The notes: generated from the sequence alone by a model not told the origin. 64,000 nucleotides of DNA from Anastrepha obliqua (GCF_027943255.1 NC_072897.1:38476044-38540043), one strand, 5' to 3'. Shown: positions 10,651 to 23,970, counted from the stretch's first letter. Translations and numbers: made by a program.

Positions 10651-12070
10651 TAAATGAAACAGTGATAGAACTAAAGGAAGAGGTCAAGTATCTAGGTTTA
10701 ACCTTAGATAAAAAACTCACTTGGGAGTCACATATAAATCATGTAACAAAAAAAAAGCCACGAAATCTTTGTGGACAACCAAACAATTACTAGGGAGATC
10801 CTGGGGCCTCAGCCCTAGTATGACCCTCTGGATATACACCCAAATGGTTAGACCAATCATACTGTATGGGGCACTAGTATGGGGGAGCAAATCTATTCAA
10901 AAAACAGCGGTAACCAAACTGGGAAAAGTACAAAGGCTTGTTTGCCTATGTATCACAGGGGCTATGAGAACTACCCCAGCAGCTGGCATGGAAGCACTCC
11001 TTAATCTCCCCTCACTTCATATAGCAATCCAAGAGGATGCAGCTACGCAAGCACTCATGCTACACATGAAAGAAAATTTCAAATAAGGCAACCTCACCGG
11101 TCACCTAAGTATCCTAAATAAAGTCAAATACACCATGAGCATGGCTCAAGTCTCAGACCACATTGACCCAACGCTCTGTTTCACAAAAGGATGCACAGTT
11201 ACCTTTCCTGAGAGGAACGAGTGGAAAACAAACCCTAAATGGATGAATGATGATTCACAAAAATGGTACACTGATGGATCAAAGACACTTTATGGTGTGG
11301 GAGCAGGAGTAGTGGGGGCCAGAATCCAAGAATCATTTACTCTCACCAGGGACACCACCATCTTCCAAGCGGAATTATACGCAATAATGGAAGCAGCAAA
11401 CATCATGCAACGTAGAAACCACAAGAGAGGAAAGATTAGAACACTCTCGGACAGCCAATCTAAAAGCTTTAGATAAAAGCTACAACTCAAAAACTCTATT
11501 AGAATGCCACATGCCACTCAATAACCTGGCATCCAAAAACAATGTCTCATTAATTTTTGTACCAGGACATGAGGGATATGACGGCAACGAAAAGGCAGAC
11601 TTTCAAGCCATAAAAGGGGCAGATTGAAACTTCATCGGACCTAGTCCCTTATTTGGATTCAACAAAAACAGCCTAAAACAAAAAGTAAAATACTGGGCCA
11701 AACTCTATTAAATCAGCATTGGAACAACGTAGAGGGTCTTAGACACTCCAAAAAGTTCCTAAGTTTCAACGCAAACAGAGCTAACAAGGTCCTCACGTTA
11801 AACAAAAAGAGCATTCGCACTCTCACAGGCGCCCTCACGGGTCACTTTACCTGCAACAAACACCTACATAAATTTGGCATAACTAACACCAGCACCTGCA
11901 GATTTTGCTGCGAAGATGAGGAGTCTATAGAACATCTCATCATCGAATGTCCGGGGTTGACGCATAGAAGGAAAAGATTTTTAAACAAGTTCATGCTTAT
12001 AGATGAAGACCTTCAATCACTCCCTCAGAAGGAGCTGGTACAATTCATAAGCATACTTAACAGTCAATAG
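10651..12070 (+). pseudogene. LINE-X ORF2, 3' half, unit 2
   Basis: Second copy of the RT thumb/RNase H/zinc-knuckle half described for 751-2168, offset by about 9902 bp. It carries the same in-frame stop (11084-11086) and the same later frameshifts. It has one extra A in the A-run near 10746, so its frame differs from unit 1 there. The 3' UTR and tail reach 12149. Confidence 0.85.
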
Positions 12071-12164
12071 GCAGAATAGGGTGTACAATAGATCAATATG
12101 GTCGCAGTGCTAAAGGCCCGTACCTTAACCCTTTTACTACCATTACCATTAACCACATAGGCAT

Positions 12165-12982
12165 TGTTGCTGCATACTTGGACGGAGATTTGGAGGAGAC
12201 GGTTTATGAATATGTGTCATCCACACATGTTTGAAGATTCGAAAAATGTCAATAAGGTATGCAGACCTAAAAAGGCTTTATATGGGCGCAAATATTGGTG
12301 AAGATGGGAAATCGGACCCATCGGTTTATATTCGTTGTAGTAATGCGAATGTTTGCATTATTGGTCTCTACGTAGATGATATGATCTTGGCATGCTCAAA
12401 CAAGGATGAGATGTGGAGCATAATGCGTTGAATCAATACGGATATCGCGCATGTGATGTCGAAGATATCTCAATATAACTCACACCCGCATACAGAGCAC
12501 ATGCATTCGGCAAAATACGTTCTTCGATATTTGAAGAAAACCACTTATGGTAAATTAACTTTTCCCGCCAATTTTGAGAATTTTTTGTATTTCACAGACA
12601 TGACTGGGGTAGCGAAAGCTTGGACAGGAAGTCCTATACCGGTTATTTGGTTACAATGACTGGTGGATAAATAGCTTGGGAGTCGCGAAAACAGTCTGTG
12701 GTTGCGTTAAGTTCGATGAAAGTTGGGTACATCGCATTAGGCCAAGGTACTAAAGAAACAGTTTTTCTTCGCGGTCTGTTGACTGAGTTGGGTTACCTGG
12801 AATATACGAGAAGCACTACTTTGATTTTGTGTGACAGCCAAAGTGCGCAATTTATGATGAAAAATCCTATGGTGCAGAAACGAAGCAAACACTTCGACAT
12901 TCGATACCATTATATAGGAGAGAAACACGAATGCGGACAAATTGAGGTCGAGTATGTTCCGACAAATGAGAATTGTAAATAA
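12165..12982 (+). pseudogene. Copia Pol remnant, RT/RNase H, unit 2
   Basis: Duplicate of 2263-3080 with the same YVDD motif, internal deletion and frame breaks. A few substitutions (for example the Pro codon in GSPIPVIW) are shared with unit 3 and absent from unit 1. This supports a closer relation of units 2 and 3. Confidence 0.85.
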
Positions 12983-13065
12983 ATGAACATTGAAATGTAA
13001 ATTTGAATTTTTAAATGCACGGGCTTGGTTTGAAGGCGCGTTTGTTGAATTCTAAATACAACTCT

Positions 13066-15626
13066 TGTAGTAGGATTATAAGTCGGATAAGCCTTAACAT
13101 TAATATTCATAAACATTTTGTTTTGGTTTTTATTTTATTGTCCACTTATGCATTCACTTTGCTGTGCCGCAGAGAACGTTAATGTATAGAGAAGTCTCAA
13201 TGACAGGAACGTATGGAATTTCGAGGGGTACTCGTCTCGCGAAGACAATTTCACCACACACACATTTTTCAACAAAAATTAACAGTAGGGGCTGAATTAT
13301 GTAAATTTAGCAGCAGTCGATAAGAATTTCTTGGTGATTAGAAGCAAAGAATGTTAGGTAGCTTTTTAATATGACCCATATATTTGAATTTTACCAAATC
13401 ATCCAAAATATATACATATGTTATGTCTGTCTGTCTGGTGTCTGTAAAACTTTGTTGAATCCCTTCAACTGAATACAAATCCTCTATAGAAAACGCCTCA
13501 TTACCAGGCGCACAGGAAGATGGCATATGCAAATGTAAATTTGTGAATTTATATACATTTGCGCATATGTATATGCTGTGTGTATGTATGCTCACCAGCC
13601 ACAGCTCGAAATAAATCGGTACAACTTCTCAAGAAATCCAGCGCGCATTCATAGGCGCAGCGCACATTCATTGGCACAGCATTGTACATATACATATATT
13701 TACATACATATATTGATGCATACATATGTACGAAGCCGCGGGCACTCGACTTGACAAAAATTCAAGATTTATCAAATATTGGCAAATAATTCTACGCGAA
13801 ATATTCCAATATTGACTATTTTCGAATTGTCGAGAAAATTGGCATATGGGCGGCTCGTTTTATGAATGAAAGTTCTTGCTCTTAGAACTATGAGCTCGAA
13901 TTTATCAATGAATTTTTTGATGATGAGTTTTTGTTGCGGAGTACAATAGTTGAAACTGTTCGGCGCCGCCGCGACTGTTCAGCGCTATGTCAACTAGAAT
14001 GATAGCCGCTACGCCTGCGTCTATGACTGCATTTTGTTCTTGTAGTCGCTAGGCATAGAATTTTAGCTTTGAACGACATACGCATTTTGAGGAATAAAGT
14101 GACTGCCCTGTGTGTGCGGTTGTATGCACATGCATATGTGTATATTAATAAGCATTGTTTTGCTTGAATTCAATTCACATATTTATATTTGCATATGCCA
14201 TCTTCCTGTGTGCCTGGTAATGAAGTGTTTTGTATACAAAATTTATTGGTTTGATCAATTGAACGTACATAGATAGATAGATATAGTTAGGGCATCAAAT
14301 GTGCATATACGCACATGCACATACGTCGATGCATATGCAGAAGAAGTTGTTTTAGCATTTGCAGGAATTCGATAATTCGAATATTTACTCCCTAATTATT
14401 GCATGAAATATGATAAGGCGATGCTCGTGAGGTAGGTCATGTTGCTTCAGTGCATACATATGCGTGCAACACTATATTTATTAAAGATGCAATAGAACTT
14501 AGTTGTCCCATATATGTATGCAAATACGTTTCTTTGAAGTTTTATTTTATTTATTTTAAATTTCAAAGTTTGGTACTATCTATAAAATGCATACATATAT
14601 GATTTATTCCCTGTAATATACATAGGTAAATTTAAAAAACTTTCGTTTGGCACTGGACCAAAAAATGCATATTCAAATGCACATAAATATGATAAGGCAA
14701 TGCGTCGTGAGGTAGGTCATTGTTGCTGCAGTGCGTGTGCACATACATATATTTCTAACACTATAAAAATTGAAGATGCAATTGAACTTTTGCACAAATA
14801 TAACTAACAAAATATATGTATATATATATATATATATATTAATATACATATACATATATTCATCAATATACCAATATGCTCTTTGAATTTTTGTCTAAAA
14901 TTAATTTCGACTCGAAAAATTAGTAAAAATTTTCATCAAATTTACTAAAACGCACACAACAAAATGTGTGCATTAAAGTTACTTTGATTTTAAATCTTGG
15001 ATTTTAAATCTTTATTTGGTTGTATTTGTTTGAAAATATAAATTGAATAAATTTTCGTTTATCAAGGGAACATAAAAATGCACAAGCAAATGCCTTGCAA
15101 AATGCCGTCGGCATTTGTCAATTTGATTTCATACAGAAACCAAAAACTGAGCAGAGCCAATGTACTTGTACATAATTCACTGTAATCAGGTCTGTTAAGA
15201 ACTTCCCCGCCTTCGAGTTGAGCGAGATGAAATAGTGTTCGCGGTTTCACTTCATTTTTGACAATTCACACTATTCGTAGCTCGTGAGAATTCTCTATAT
15301 TTAACGTTCTCTGTGTGCCGTTTAAATAGAGTATCATATTTCTTAAAAGGTTCATTACACTTGAAATTAAACGCAAACATAGCTAACGTAATTATTTTAT
15401 GTGCGGCGCGTGAATGCTAGAATCATATTACATAAGTAAACACCGAAATATTGTTATTGGCTTGCATTGACAAAAATTACTATAAAAACGCTTGTACGTA
15501 GTATGTAAGAGACAAGAAAGAAAACAATCGTTTTACAAGCTGGATGTCTAGCTTGAAACGATAAAATAAATAAATATATTTCAAATAATAAACAATACTT
15601 TCTTTAAATCAATACATTTCTTTACA
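13066..15626 (+). repeat. mdg1/412-like 5' LTR of unit 2, split by a hAT element
   Basis: LTR sequence is 13066-13169 plus 15314-15626, equal to 3164-3573 apart from the insertion. It starts TGTAGTAGG and ends TTTACA before the PBS at 15627. The 7-bp TGTGCCG is repeated on both sides of the insertion. Confidence 0.75.
13170..15313. mobile_element. Non-autonomous hAT element (hobo/Hermes-like ends), unit 2, 2144 bp
   Basis: Terminal inverted repeats CAGAGAACGTTAA / TTAACGTTCTCTG match the hobo/Hermes start CAGAGAAC. The flanking duplication reads TGTGCCG on both sides (13163-13169, 15314-15320), 7 bp and not the usual 8 for hAT. The unoccupied site in unit 1 has a single copy. No transposase frame is present. 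Inside are an imperfect inverted repeat (about 13490-13555 against 14165-14231) and two diverged direct repeats (about 14409-14500 and 14689-14790). Low-complexity TATA tracts sit near 14815-14840. Confidence 0.85.
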
Positions 15627-15727
15627 TGGCGATCCTGCCAGCTTGAGCATTGATTTTGCTAAGCTATTAAATGCAAGTTTCTTGCACAACCAAAAGTTAA
15701 GCCATTACAACCAAAAAATAGAAATAG

Positions 15728-16000
15728 ATGAACAACCAAGCTCAAGGGCCGCAACCAATCTCCTTGGAGGAATACAGGAGACGGAACGGCCTTAACAAAA
15801 AACCAAAAGAAGTTTCCATCCCAAAGGTGAGCAAGCCAAAAAGAAGAGGAGGCTACACCACCAGAATAAAGAGGGAAATAAGCATACTTATCAGGGAGGT
15901 AAACCAGCAGCCACAACCATCCTGGGAAAAAGCTAGCGCAATCTGGGAGCGCGTAACCCAACTGGAATTCGTGCTCCAGCAGAGAAAAGAAATTAAGTAA
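15728..16000 (+). CDS. Small basic ORF between PBS and gag, unit 2 (90 codons)
   Basis: Full-length version of the frame that is truncated in unit 1. It starts MNNQAQGPQPISLEEYRRRN, has a basic middle (KPKRRGG, then TRIKRE) and ends QQRKEIK. No known domain recognised. It lies about 100 bp downstream of the PBS. It could be a leader ORF or chance; conservation among copies reflects recent duplication and so is weak evidence for function. Confidence 0.4.
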   Translation: MNNQAQGPQPISLEEYRRRNGLNKKPKEVSIPKVSKPKRRGGYTTRIKREISILIREVNQQPQPSWEKASAIWERVTQLEFVLQQRKEIK

Positions 16001-16339
16001 ATATACATAAAACACTGTGCATGATTGAATGCAGACAGTTAGAGTCTGTAAGAGTTAACCGCTCGAGAAAAAAATAATTTTCATTTATTTCTTTACATGG
16101 CAAAGTTAAACAACTTTGGCTTCTGTCGATTATATGTTTGCCTTATAAAAATTTGACTGTAAATGAATAAAATTTACTCAGAAGGTCATTTTTATGAAAA
16201 TGTTTGAATTGTTATAATATGTTAAATATAATGTGTTTACTTAATGAATGAGTTAACTTAAAAAAAAAAAAAAAAAAAAAAAAACCAATGCAAAAAAAAA
16301 ACAAAATATATATCCTTACATTATAAATTACTACATTGC

Positions 16340-16486
16340 ATAATTGGCTTAAATTTAATAGAAATTTGCTTAATTATAATCACAGTCATAACCTTATTGA
16401 TATTAGCATTAAAATTATATGCTATGCATAATAAAAAACTAAAGAAAAAGTATATGAGTAGATCTAATGAATTAGACAAAATATGA
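16340..16486 (+). pseudogene. Small membrane ORF remnant, unit 2
   Basis: About 113 bp, including the MGKTLSK start, are deleted here relative to 4335 and 24737. Only the hydrophobic segment and basic tail remain (from LNLIEICLIIITV). The ATGA overlap with gag is kept at 16483-16486. Confidence 0.6.
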
Positions 16487-17250
16487 ACAAATGGTCCGAA
16501 ATTCATAAAACTTTACTGATAGAAAAGGAAAATTTCAAAAAATCGTTTAAATGTATCAATAAAAATATACAAATAAAAAAGGAAACAGTTAAAAAACATT
16601 TAGAAAATTTAGTATTAGCATTAGATTCAATTAGAAATTTAACTTATATAAATTTCGAGCGACTTACAAAGGATCATCAAAAAGAAGCTCTTGACATATT
16701 TTGGCAACTACGAGATCAATTAGTAAAAGTATTAGCCAAATACAACATTCAACAGGAAGTATCTCATTCGATTAATGAGAAAATTTCAATAAATATTATT
16801 GAAAACCTACCAGCTAATCTATTAACAAAGCTTGAAGCAGTTTCCTCAGAAACAGATTGTCCAATTACTAATTCAGAAATAGAGTCAGAAGAAGAAGGCG
16901 AAATGACACAAACAGTTGTGGAGTTTCTCAGCACGGCTGCAAAGCTAGTGACTGAATTCGATGGTAAACCAGAAAATCTACGGTCATTCTTAGATTCCTT
17001 AGAATTAGTTGAAGTGATCAAGGGTGAGCACGAAACTGTTGCTGTTTCACTCATAAAAACAAAATTAAAAGGGAATGCCAGAAATCTCATACACACAGAA
17101 ACAACAATCTCTGAAATTATCACAAAACTTAACAGGTCAGTTAAAGGAGAATCGGTAGAAGTATTAGCTGCAAAAATAATGAGTATCAGACAGAACAACA
17201 AACCAGCTAATAGTTATTGTAATGAGATAGAAGCTCTTACAAAAACTTAG
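16483..17250 (+). pseudogene. mdg1/412-like Gag 5' fragment, unit 2 (255 codons open)
   Basis: An uninterrupted frame of 255 codons that starts MNKWSEIHKTLL. It has an N-terminal coiled-coil-like, Lys/Glu-rich region (about 1-130), an acidic linker (IESEEEGE, about 138-145), then the capsid-like block TEFDGKPENLRSFLDSLELV (about 158-177) and VKGESVEVLAAKIM (about 220-233). The stop follows a frameshift in an A-run; the other frame would continue LRNAY. The Helitron at 17270 removes the rest. A 145-codon antisense frame here is a shadow. Confidence 0.85.
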
Positions 17251-17269
17251 AAAATGCCTATATCACAGA

Positions 17270-18997
17270 CTAGCAAACCTGGCCCCCTTCGCTGGGCACA
17301 CTAAAATAGAATAGATATGGTTTAGAACAGAAAATATATGGTTTTCATATTATTTATTTCTTTATTCTTTATTCAAGCGCTTTGGCATAAACAATATTTT
17401 TTGTTTTTCTATTTGTTTTTGAGTAAATATAAAATATAAATTGAAAATCAGGAAAAAAGAAGATTGTTTTTAAATTTCAAATCAACGCATATGAATAAAC
17501 AATCGTCTTTTTTCCTGATCATCCATGAATTTTTCGTTTCAATTTATATGTTTTATTAAGCATTGGAGCTTTTTTAACCATTATCCATTTATATTTAAAA
17601 AAAAAACGAAAAAAATTGTTTTTTCCACGAACACATAATTTCATTCGGATTTCACATTAAATTCTCAAATTTCGTAAGAAATTATTCACTGTTCCAAAAT
17701 CCACTCCAAAAAAATTCACAAACAATTTTTACATGTTGCACTTACGTTTTTTCCTTATGGCATCCAAATCAGAAAGAAATATTGACACATTGTAACTAAC
17801 ACTGTCAATTTGACCGTTCAGTTCCGCCCCAAGCGTTAAAAAAGTAAGCGACATTATGGCTGGCTCAAAAGAGCGCTGTACCCGTTGCCACTGCTCCGAA
17901 TTACAACCAAACTTTACGAAACCCATTTTCAATACTTACTTAACAATGTGCATAAGTTTGGTTTAATTCGGTGCAAAGACACGGCGGGTCCACGTTTTGG
18001 CATATATTTCGAGACCCTAGTCATCAATAGGTATGAAAATTACCCCGTATTAAAGCACTTATCAACAGCTTTCATTTGATACCTATATTGTACATACACA
18101 ACCAAAGGTTACCCGGGTCCACGTTTTGACCTATATCTCGAGACCCCAGTCACGTAGCGGCATGAAAAATACTCTGTACTAAGGCATTCACCAACAGCTT
18201 CAATTTGATATCCATATTGTACAAACACATTCTAGGCTCCACGTTTTGACCTATATCTCGAGCCCTATCCACCAATAGGTATCCAAACTATACGGAAACC
18301 ATCTTCAATACCTCCTTAACAATGTGTGTAAGTTTGGTTTAATTCGGTGCAAAGACACGGCGGGTCCACGTTTTGGCATATATTTCCAGATCCCAGTCAT
18401 CAATAGGTATGAAAAATACTCTGTACTAAGGCATTCACCAACAGCTTCCATTTGATACCCATATTGTACATACACATTCTAGGGTCCACGTTTTGGTCTC
18501 TATCTCGAGACCCTAGTCACGGAGCGGCATGAAAAATACTCTGAACTAAAGCATTCACCAACAGCTTCCATTTGATACCCATATTGTACATACACGTCCG
18601 AAGGTTACCCGGGTCCACGTTTTGACCTATATCTCGAGCCCTATCCACCAATAGGTATCCAAACTATACGGAAACCATCTTCAATACCTTCTTAACTATG
18701 TGTGTAAGTTTGGTTTAATTCGGTGCAGACACGGCCGGTTAGCGAACACACACAAAAAGTTGACTTTATTTTATATATAAGATTTTTTTCAGTTTGTGTC
18801 CGAAAAATCCAAATATCTTACGGAACCCTATTTTTTTCCAAAATAAAATGTAATCCATGTTACTCCTGGATAATGTAGTTTTCGAATGGTGAAAGAATTT
18901 TTAAAATCGGTCCAGTAGTTTTTGAGCCTATTCGTTACAAACAAACAAACAAACAAACAAACAAACAAAGTTTTCCTCTTTATAATATTAGTATAGA
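17270..18997 (-). mobile_element. Non-autonomous satellite Helitron B, complete (1728 bp)
   Basis: CTAG 3' terminus at 17270-17273, 5' TC at 18997/18996, flanking T at 18998. Same internal order as A2, but the satellite array (17985-18733) has only about 6 monomers. The inner alternative 5' terminus is at 18782. Its left flank is gag and its right flank is LINE-X, so it is a recombinant between two originally separate insertions. Confidence 0.8.
17985..18733. repeat. Satellite array of Helitron B, about 6 monomers
   Basis: Shortest array in the tandem units, with the same 120/129-bp monomer types. It shows that array length changes freely between copies that are otherwise close to identical. 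Confidence 0.9.
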
Positions 18998-20418
18998 TAA
19001 ATGAAACAGTGATAGAACTAAAGGAAGAGGTCAAGTATCTAGGTTTAACCTTAGATAAAAAACTCACTTGGGAGTCACATATAAATCATGTAACAAAAAA
19101 AAAAGCCACGAAATCTTTGTGGACAACCAAACAATTACTAGGGAGATCCTGGGGCCTCAGCCCTAGTATGACCCTCTGGATATACACCCAAATGGTTAGA
19201 CCAATCATACTGTATGGGGCACTAGTATGGGGGAGCAAATCTATTCAAAAAACAGCGGTAACCAAACTGGGAAAAGTACAAAGGCTTGTTTGCCTATGTA
19301 TCACAGGGGCTATGAGAACTACCCCAGCAGCTGGCATGGAAGCACTCCTTAATCTCCCCTCACTTCATATAGCAATCCAAGAGGATGCAGCTACGCAAGC
19401 ACTCATGCTACACATGAAAGAAAATTTCAAATAAGGCAACCTCACCGGTCACCTAAGTATCCTAAATAAAGTCAAATACACCATGAGCATGGCTCAAGTC
19501 TCAGACCACATTGACCCAACGCTCTGTTTCACAAAAGGATGCACAGTTACCTTTCCTGAGAGGAACGAGTGGAAAACAAACCCTAAATGGATGAATGATG
19601 ATTCACAAAAATGGTACACTGATGGATCAAAGACACTTTATGGTGTGGGAGCAGGAGTAGTGGGGGCCAGAATCCAAGAATCATTTACTCTCACCAGGGA
19701 CACCACCATCTTCCAAGCGGAATTATACGCAATAATGGAAGCAGCAAACATCATGCAACGTAGAAACCACAAGAGAGGAAAGATTAGAACACTCTCGGAC
19801 AGCCAATCTAAAAGCTTTAGATAAAAGCTACAACTCAAAAACTCTATTAGAATGCCACATGCCACTCAATAACCTGGCATCCAAAAACAATGTCTCATTA
19901 ATTTTTGTACCAGGACATGAGGGATATGACGGCAACGAAAAGGCAGACTTTCAAGCCATAAAAGGGGCAGATTGAAACTTCATCGGACCTAGTCCCTTAT
20001 TTGGATTCAACAAAAACAGCCTAAAACAAAAAGTAAAATACTGGGCCAAACTCTATTAAATCAGCATTGGAACAACGTAGAGGGTCTTAGACACTCCAAA
20101 AAGTTCCTAAGTTTCAACGCAAACAGAGCTAACAAGGTCCTCACGTTAAACAAAAAGAGCATTCGCACTCTCACAGGCGCCCTCACGGGTCACTTTACCT
20201 GCAACAAACACCTACATAAATTTGGCATAACTAACACCAGCACCTGCAGATTTTGCTGCGAAGATGAGGAGTCTATAGAACATCTCATCATCGAATGTCC
20301 GGGGTTGACGCATAGAAGGAAAAGATTTTTAAACAAGTTCATGCTTATAGATGAAGACCTTCAATCACTCCCTCAGAAGGAGCTGGTACAATTCATAAGC
20401 ATACTTAACAGTCAATAG
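18998..20418 (+). pseudogene. LINE-X ORF2, 3' half, unit 3
   Basis: Third copy, about 8348 bp from unit 2. Here the reading frame from VIELKEEVKYLGLTLDKKLTW is open to the shared stop at 19432-19434. It continues in frame into the RNase H region (19483-19824) before the shared frameshift. The zinc-knuckle end stops at 20416-20418 and the tail reaches 20497. Confidence 0.85.
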
Positions 20419-20512
20419 GCAGAATAGGGTGTACAATAGATCAATATGGTCGCAGTGCTAAAGGCCCGTACCTTAACCCTTTTACTACCATTACCATTAA
20501 CCACATAGGCAT

Positions 20513-21330
20513 TGTTGCTGCATACTTGGACGGAGATTTGGAGGAGACGGTTTATGAATATGTGTCATCCACACATGTTTGAAGATTCGAAAAATGTCAA
20601 TAAGGTATGCAGACCTAAAAAGGCTTTATATGGGCGCAAATATTGGTGAAGATGGGAAATCGGACCCATCGGTTTATATTCGTTGTAGTAATGCGAATGT
20701 TTGCATTATTGGTCTCTACGTAGATGATATGATCTTGGCATGCTCAAACAAGGATGAGATGTGGAGCATAATGCGTTGAATCAATACGGATATCGCGCAT
20801 GTGATGTCGAAGATATCTCAATATAACTCACACCCGCATACAGAGCACATGCATTCGGCAAAATACGTTCTTCGATATTTGAAGAAAACCACTTATGGTA
20901 AATTAACTTTTCCCGCCAATTTTGAGAATTTTTTGTATTTCACAGACATGACTGGGGTAGCGAAAGCTTGGACAGGAAGTCCTATACCGGTTATTTGGTT
21001 ACAATGACTGGTGGATAAATAGCTTGGGAGTCGCGAAAACAGTCTGTGGTTGCGTTAAGTTCGATGAAAGTTGGGTACATCGCATTAGGCCAAGGTACTA
21101 AAGAAACAGTTTTTCTTCGCGGTCTGTTGACTGAGTTGGGTTACCTGGAATATACGAGAAGCACTACTTTGATTTTGTGTGACAGCCAAAGTGCGCAATT
21201 TATGATGAAAAATCCTATGGTGCAGAAACGAAGCAAACACTTCGACATTCGATACCATTATATAGGAGAGAAACACGAATGCGGACAAATTGAGGTCGAG
21301 TATGTTCCGACAAATGAGAATTGTAAATAA
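20513..21330 (+). pseudogene. Copia Pol remnant, RT/RNase H, unit 3
   Basis: Same content and breaks as 12165-12982 (YVDD motif at about 20717-20731, RNase H to 21330), essentially identical to unit 2. Confidence 0.85.
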
Positions 21331-21413
21331 ATGAACATTGAAATGTAAATTTGAATTTTTAAATGCACGGGCTTGGTTTGAAGGCGCGTTTGTTGAATTC
21401 TAAATACAACTCT

Positions 21414-23970
21414 TGTAGTAGGATTATAAGTCGGATAAGCCTTAACATTAATATTCATAAACATTTTGTTTTGGTTTTTATTTTATTGTCCACTTATGCA
21501 TTCACTTTGCTGTGCCGCAGAGAACGTTAATGTATAGAGAAGTCTCAATGACAGGAACGTATGGAATTTCGAGGGGTACTCGTCTCGCGAAGACAATTTC
21601 ACCACACACACATTTTTCAACAAAAATTAACAGTAGGGGCTGAATTATGTAAATTTAGCAGCAGTCGATAAGAATTTCTTGGTGATTAGAAGCAAAGAAT
21701 GTTAGGTAGCTTTTTAATATGACCCATATATTTGAATTTTACCAAATCATCCAAAATATATACATATGTTATGTCTGTCTGTCTGGTGTCTGTAAAACTT
21801 TGTTGAATCCCTTCAACTGAATACAAATCCTCTATAGAAAACGCCTCATTACCAGGCGCACAGGAAGATGGCATATGCAAATGTAAATTTGTGAATTTAT
21901 ATACATTTGCGCATATGTATATGCTGTGTGTATGTATGCTCACCAGCCACAGCTCGAAATAAATCGGTACAACTTCTCAAGAAATCCAGCGCGCATTCAT
22001 AGGCGCAGCGCACATTCATTGGCACAGCATTGTACATATACATATATTTACATACATATATTGATGCATACATATGTACGAAGCCGCGGGCACTCGACTT
22101 GACAAAAATTCAAGATTTATCAAATATTGGCAAATAATTCTACGCGAAATATTCCAATATTGACTATTTTCGAATTGTCGAGAAAATTGGCATATGGGCG
22201 GCTCGTTTTATGAATGAAAGTTCTTGCTCTTAGAACTATGAGCTCGAATTTATCAATGAATTTTTTGATGATGAGTTTTTGTTGCGGAGTACAATAGTTG
22301 AAACTGTTCGGCGCCGCCGCGACTGTTCAGCGCTATGTCAACTAGAATGATAGCCGCTACGCCTGCGTCTATGACTGCATTTTGTTCTTGTAGTCGCTAG
22401 GCATAGAATTTTAGCTTTGAACGACATACGCATTTTGAGGAATAAAGTGACTGCCCTGTGTGTGCGGTTGTATGCACATGCATATGTGTATATTAATAAG
22501 CATTGTTTTGCTTGAATTCAATTCACATATTTATATTTGCATATGCCATCTTCCTGTGTGCCTGGTAATGAAGTGTTTTGTATACAAAATTTATTGGTTT
22601 GATCAATTGAACGTACATAGATAGATAGATATAGTTAGGGCATCAAATGTGCATATACGCACATGCACATACGTCGATGCATATGCAGAAGAAGTTGTTT
22701 TAGCATTTGCAGGAATTCGATAATTCGAATATTTACTCCCTAATTATTGCATGAAATATGATAAGGCGATGCTCGTGAGGTAGGTCATGTTGCTTCAGTG
22801 CATACATATGCGTGCAACACTATATTTATTAAAGATGCAATAGAACTTAGTTGTCCCATATATGTATGCAAATACGTTTCTTTGAAGTTTTATTTTATTT
22901 ATTTTAAATTTCAAAGTTTGGTACTATCTATAAAATGCATACATATATGATTTATTCCCTGTAATATACATAGGTAAATTTAAAAAACTTTCGTTTGGCA
23001 CTGGACCAAAAAATGCATATTCAAATGCACATAAATATGATAAGGCAATGCGTCGTGAGGTAGGTCATTGTTGCTGCAGTGCGTGTGCACATACATACAT
23101 TTCTAACACTATAAAAATTGAAGATGCAATTGAACTTTTGCACAAATATAACTAACAAAATATATGTATATATATATATATATTAATATACATATACATA
23201 TATTCATCAATATACCAATATGCTCTTTGAATTTTTGTCTAAAATTAATTTCGACTCGAAAAATTAGTAAAAATTTTCATCAAATTTACTAAAACGCACA
23301 CAACAAAATGTGTGCATTAAAGTTACTTTGATTTTAAATCTTGGATTTTAAATCTTTATTTGGTTGTATTTGTTTGAAAATATAAATTGAATAAATTTTC
23401 GTTTATCAAGGGAACATAAAAATGCACAAGCAAATGCCTTGCAAAATGCCGTCGGCATTTGTCAATTTGATTTCATACAGAAACCAAAAACTGAGCAGAG
23501 CCAATGTACTTGTACATAATTCACTGTAATCAGGTCTGTTAAGAACTTCCCCGCCTTCGAGTTGAGCGAGATGAAATAGTGTTCGCGGTTTCACTTCATT
23601 TTTGACAATTCACACTATTCGTAGCTCGTGAGAATTCTCTATATTTAACGTTCTCTGTGTGCCGTTTAAATAGAGTATCATATTTCTTAAAAGGTTCATT
23701 ACACTTGAAATTAAACGCAAACATAGCTAACGTAATTATTTTATGTGCGGCGCGTGAATGCTAGAATCATATTACATAAGTAAACACCGAAATATTGTTA
23801 TTGGCTTGCATTGACAAAAATTACTATAAAAACGCTTGTACGTAGTATGTAAGAGACAAGAAAGAAAACAATCGTTTTACAAGCTGGATGTCTAGCTTGA
23901 AACGATAAAATAAATAAATATATTTCAAATAATAAACAATACTTTCTTTAAATCAATACATTTCTTTACA
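21414..23970 (+). repeat. mdg1/412-like 5' LTR of unit 3, split by the same hAT copy
   Basis: LTR parts are 21414-21517 and 23658-23970; the PBS begins at 23971. Identical insertion point and duplication as unit 2. Confidence 0.75.
21518..23657. mobile_element. Non-autonomous hAT element, unit 3, 2140 bp
   Basis: Same element, ends and TGTGCCG flanks (21511-21517, 23658-23664) as 13170-15313. It differs mainly by a shorter TA tract near 23165-23183. It is a passive duplicate and not a second insertion. Confidence 0.85.

Noticed and set aside
16764..17201. 145-codon minus-strand frame in units 2 and 3
   Set aside because: Lies fully antisense to the recognisable Gag block TEFDGKPENLRSF.
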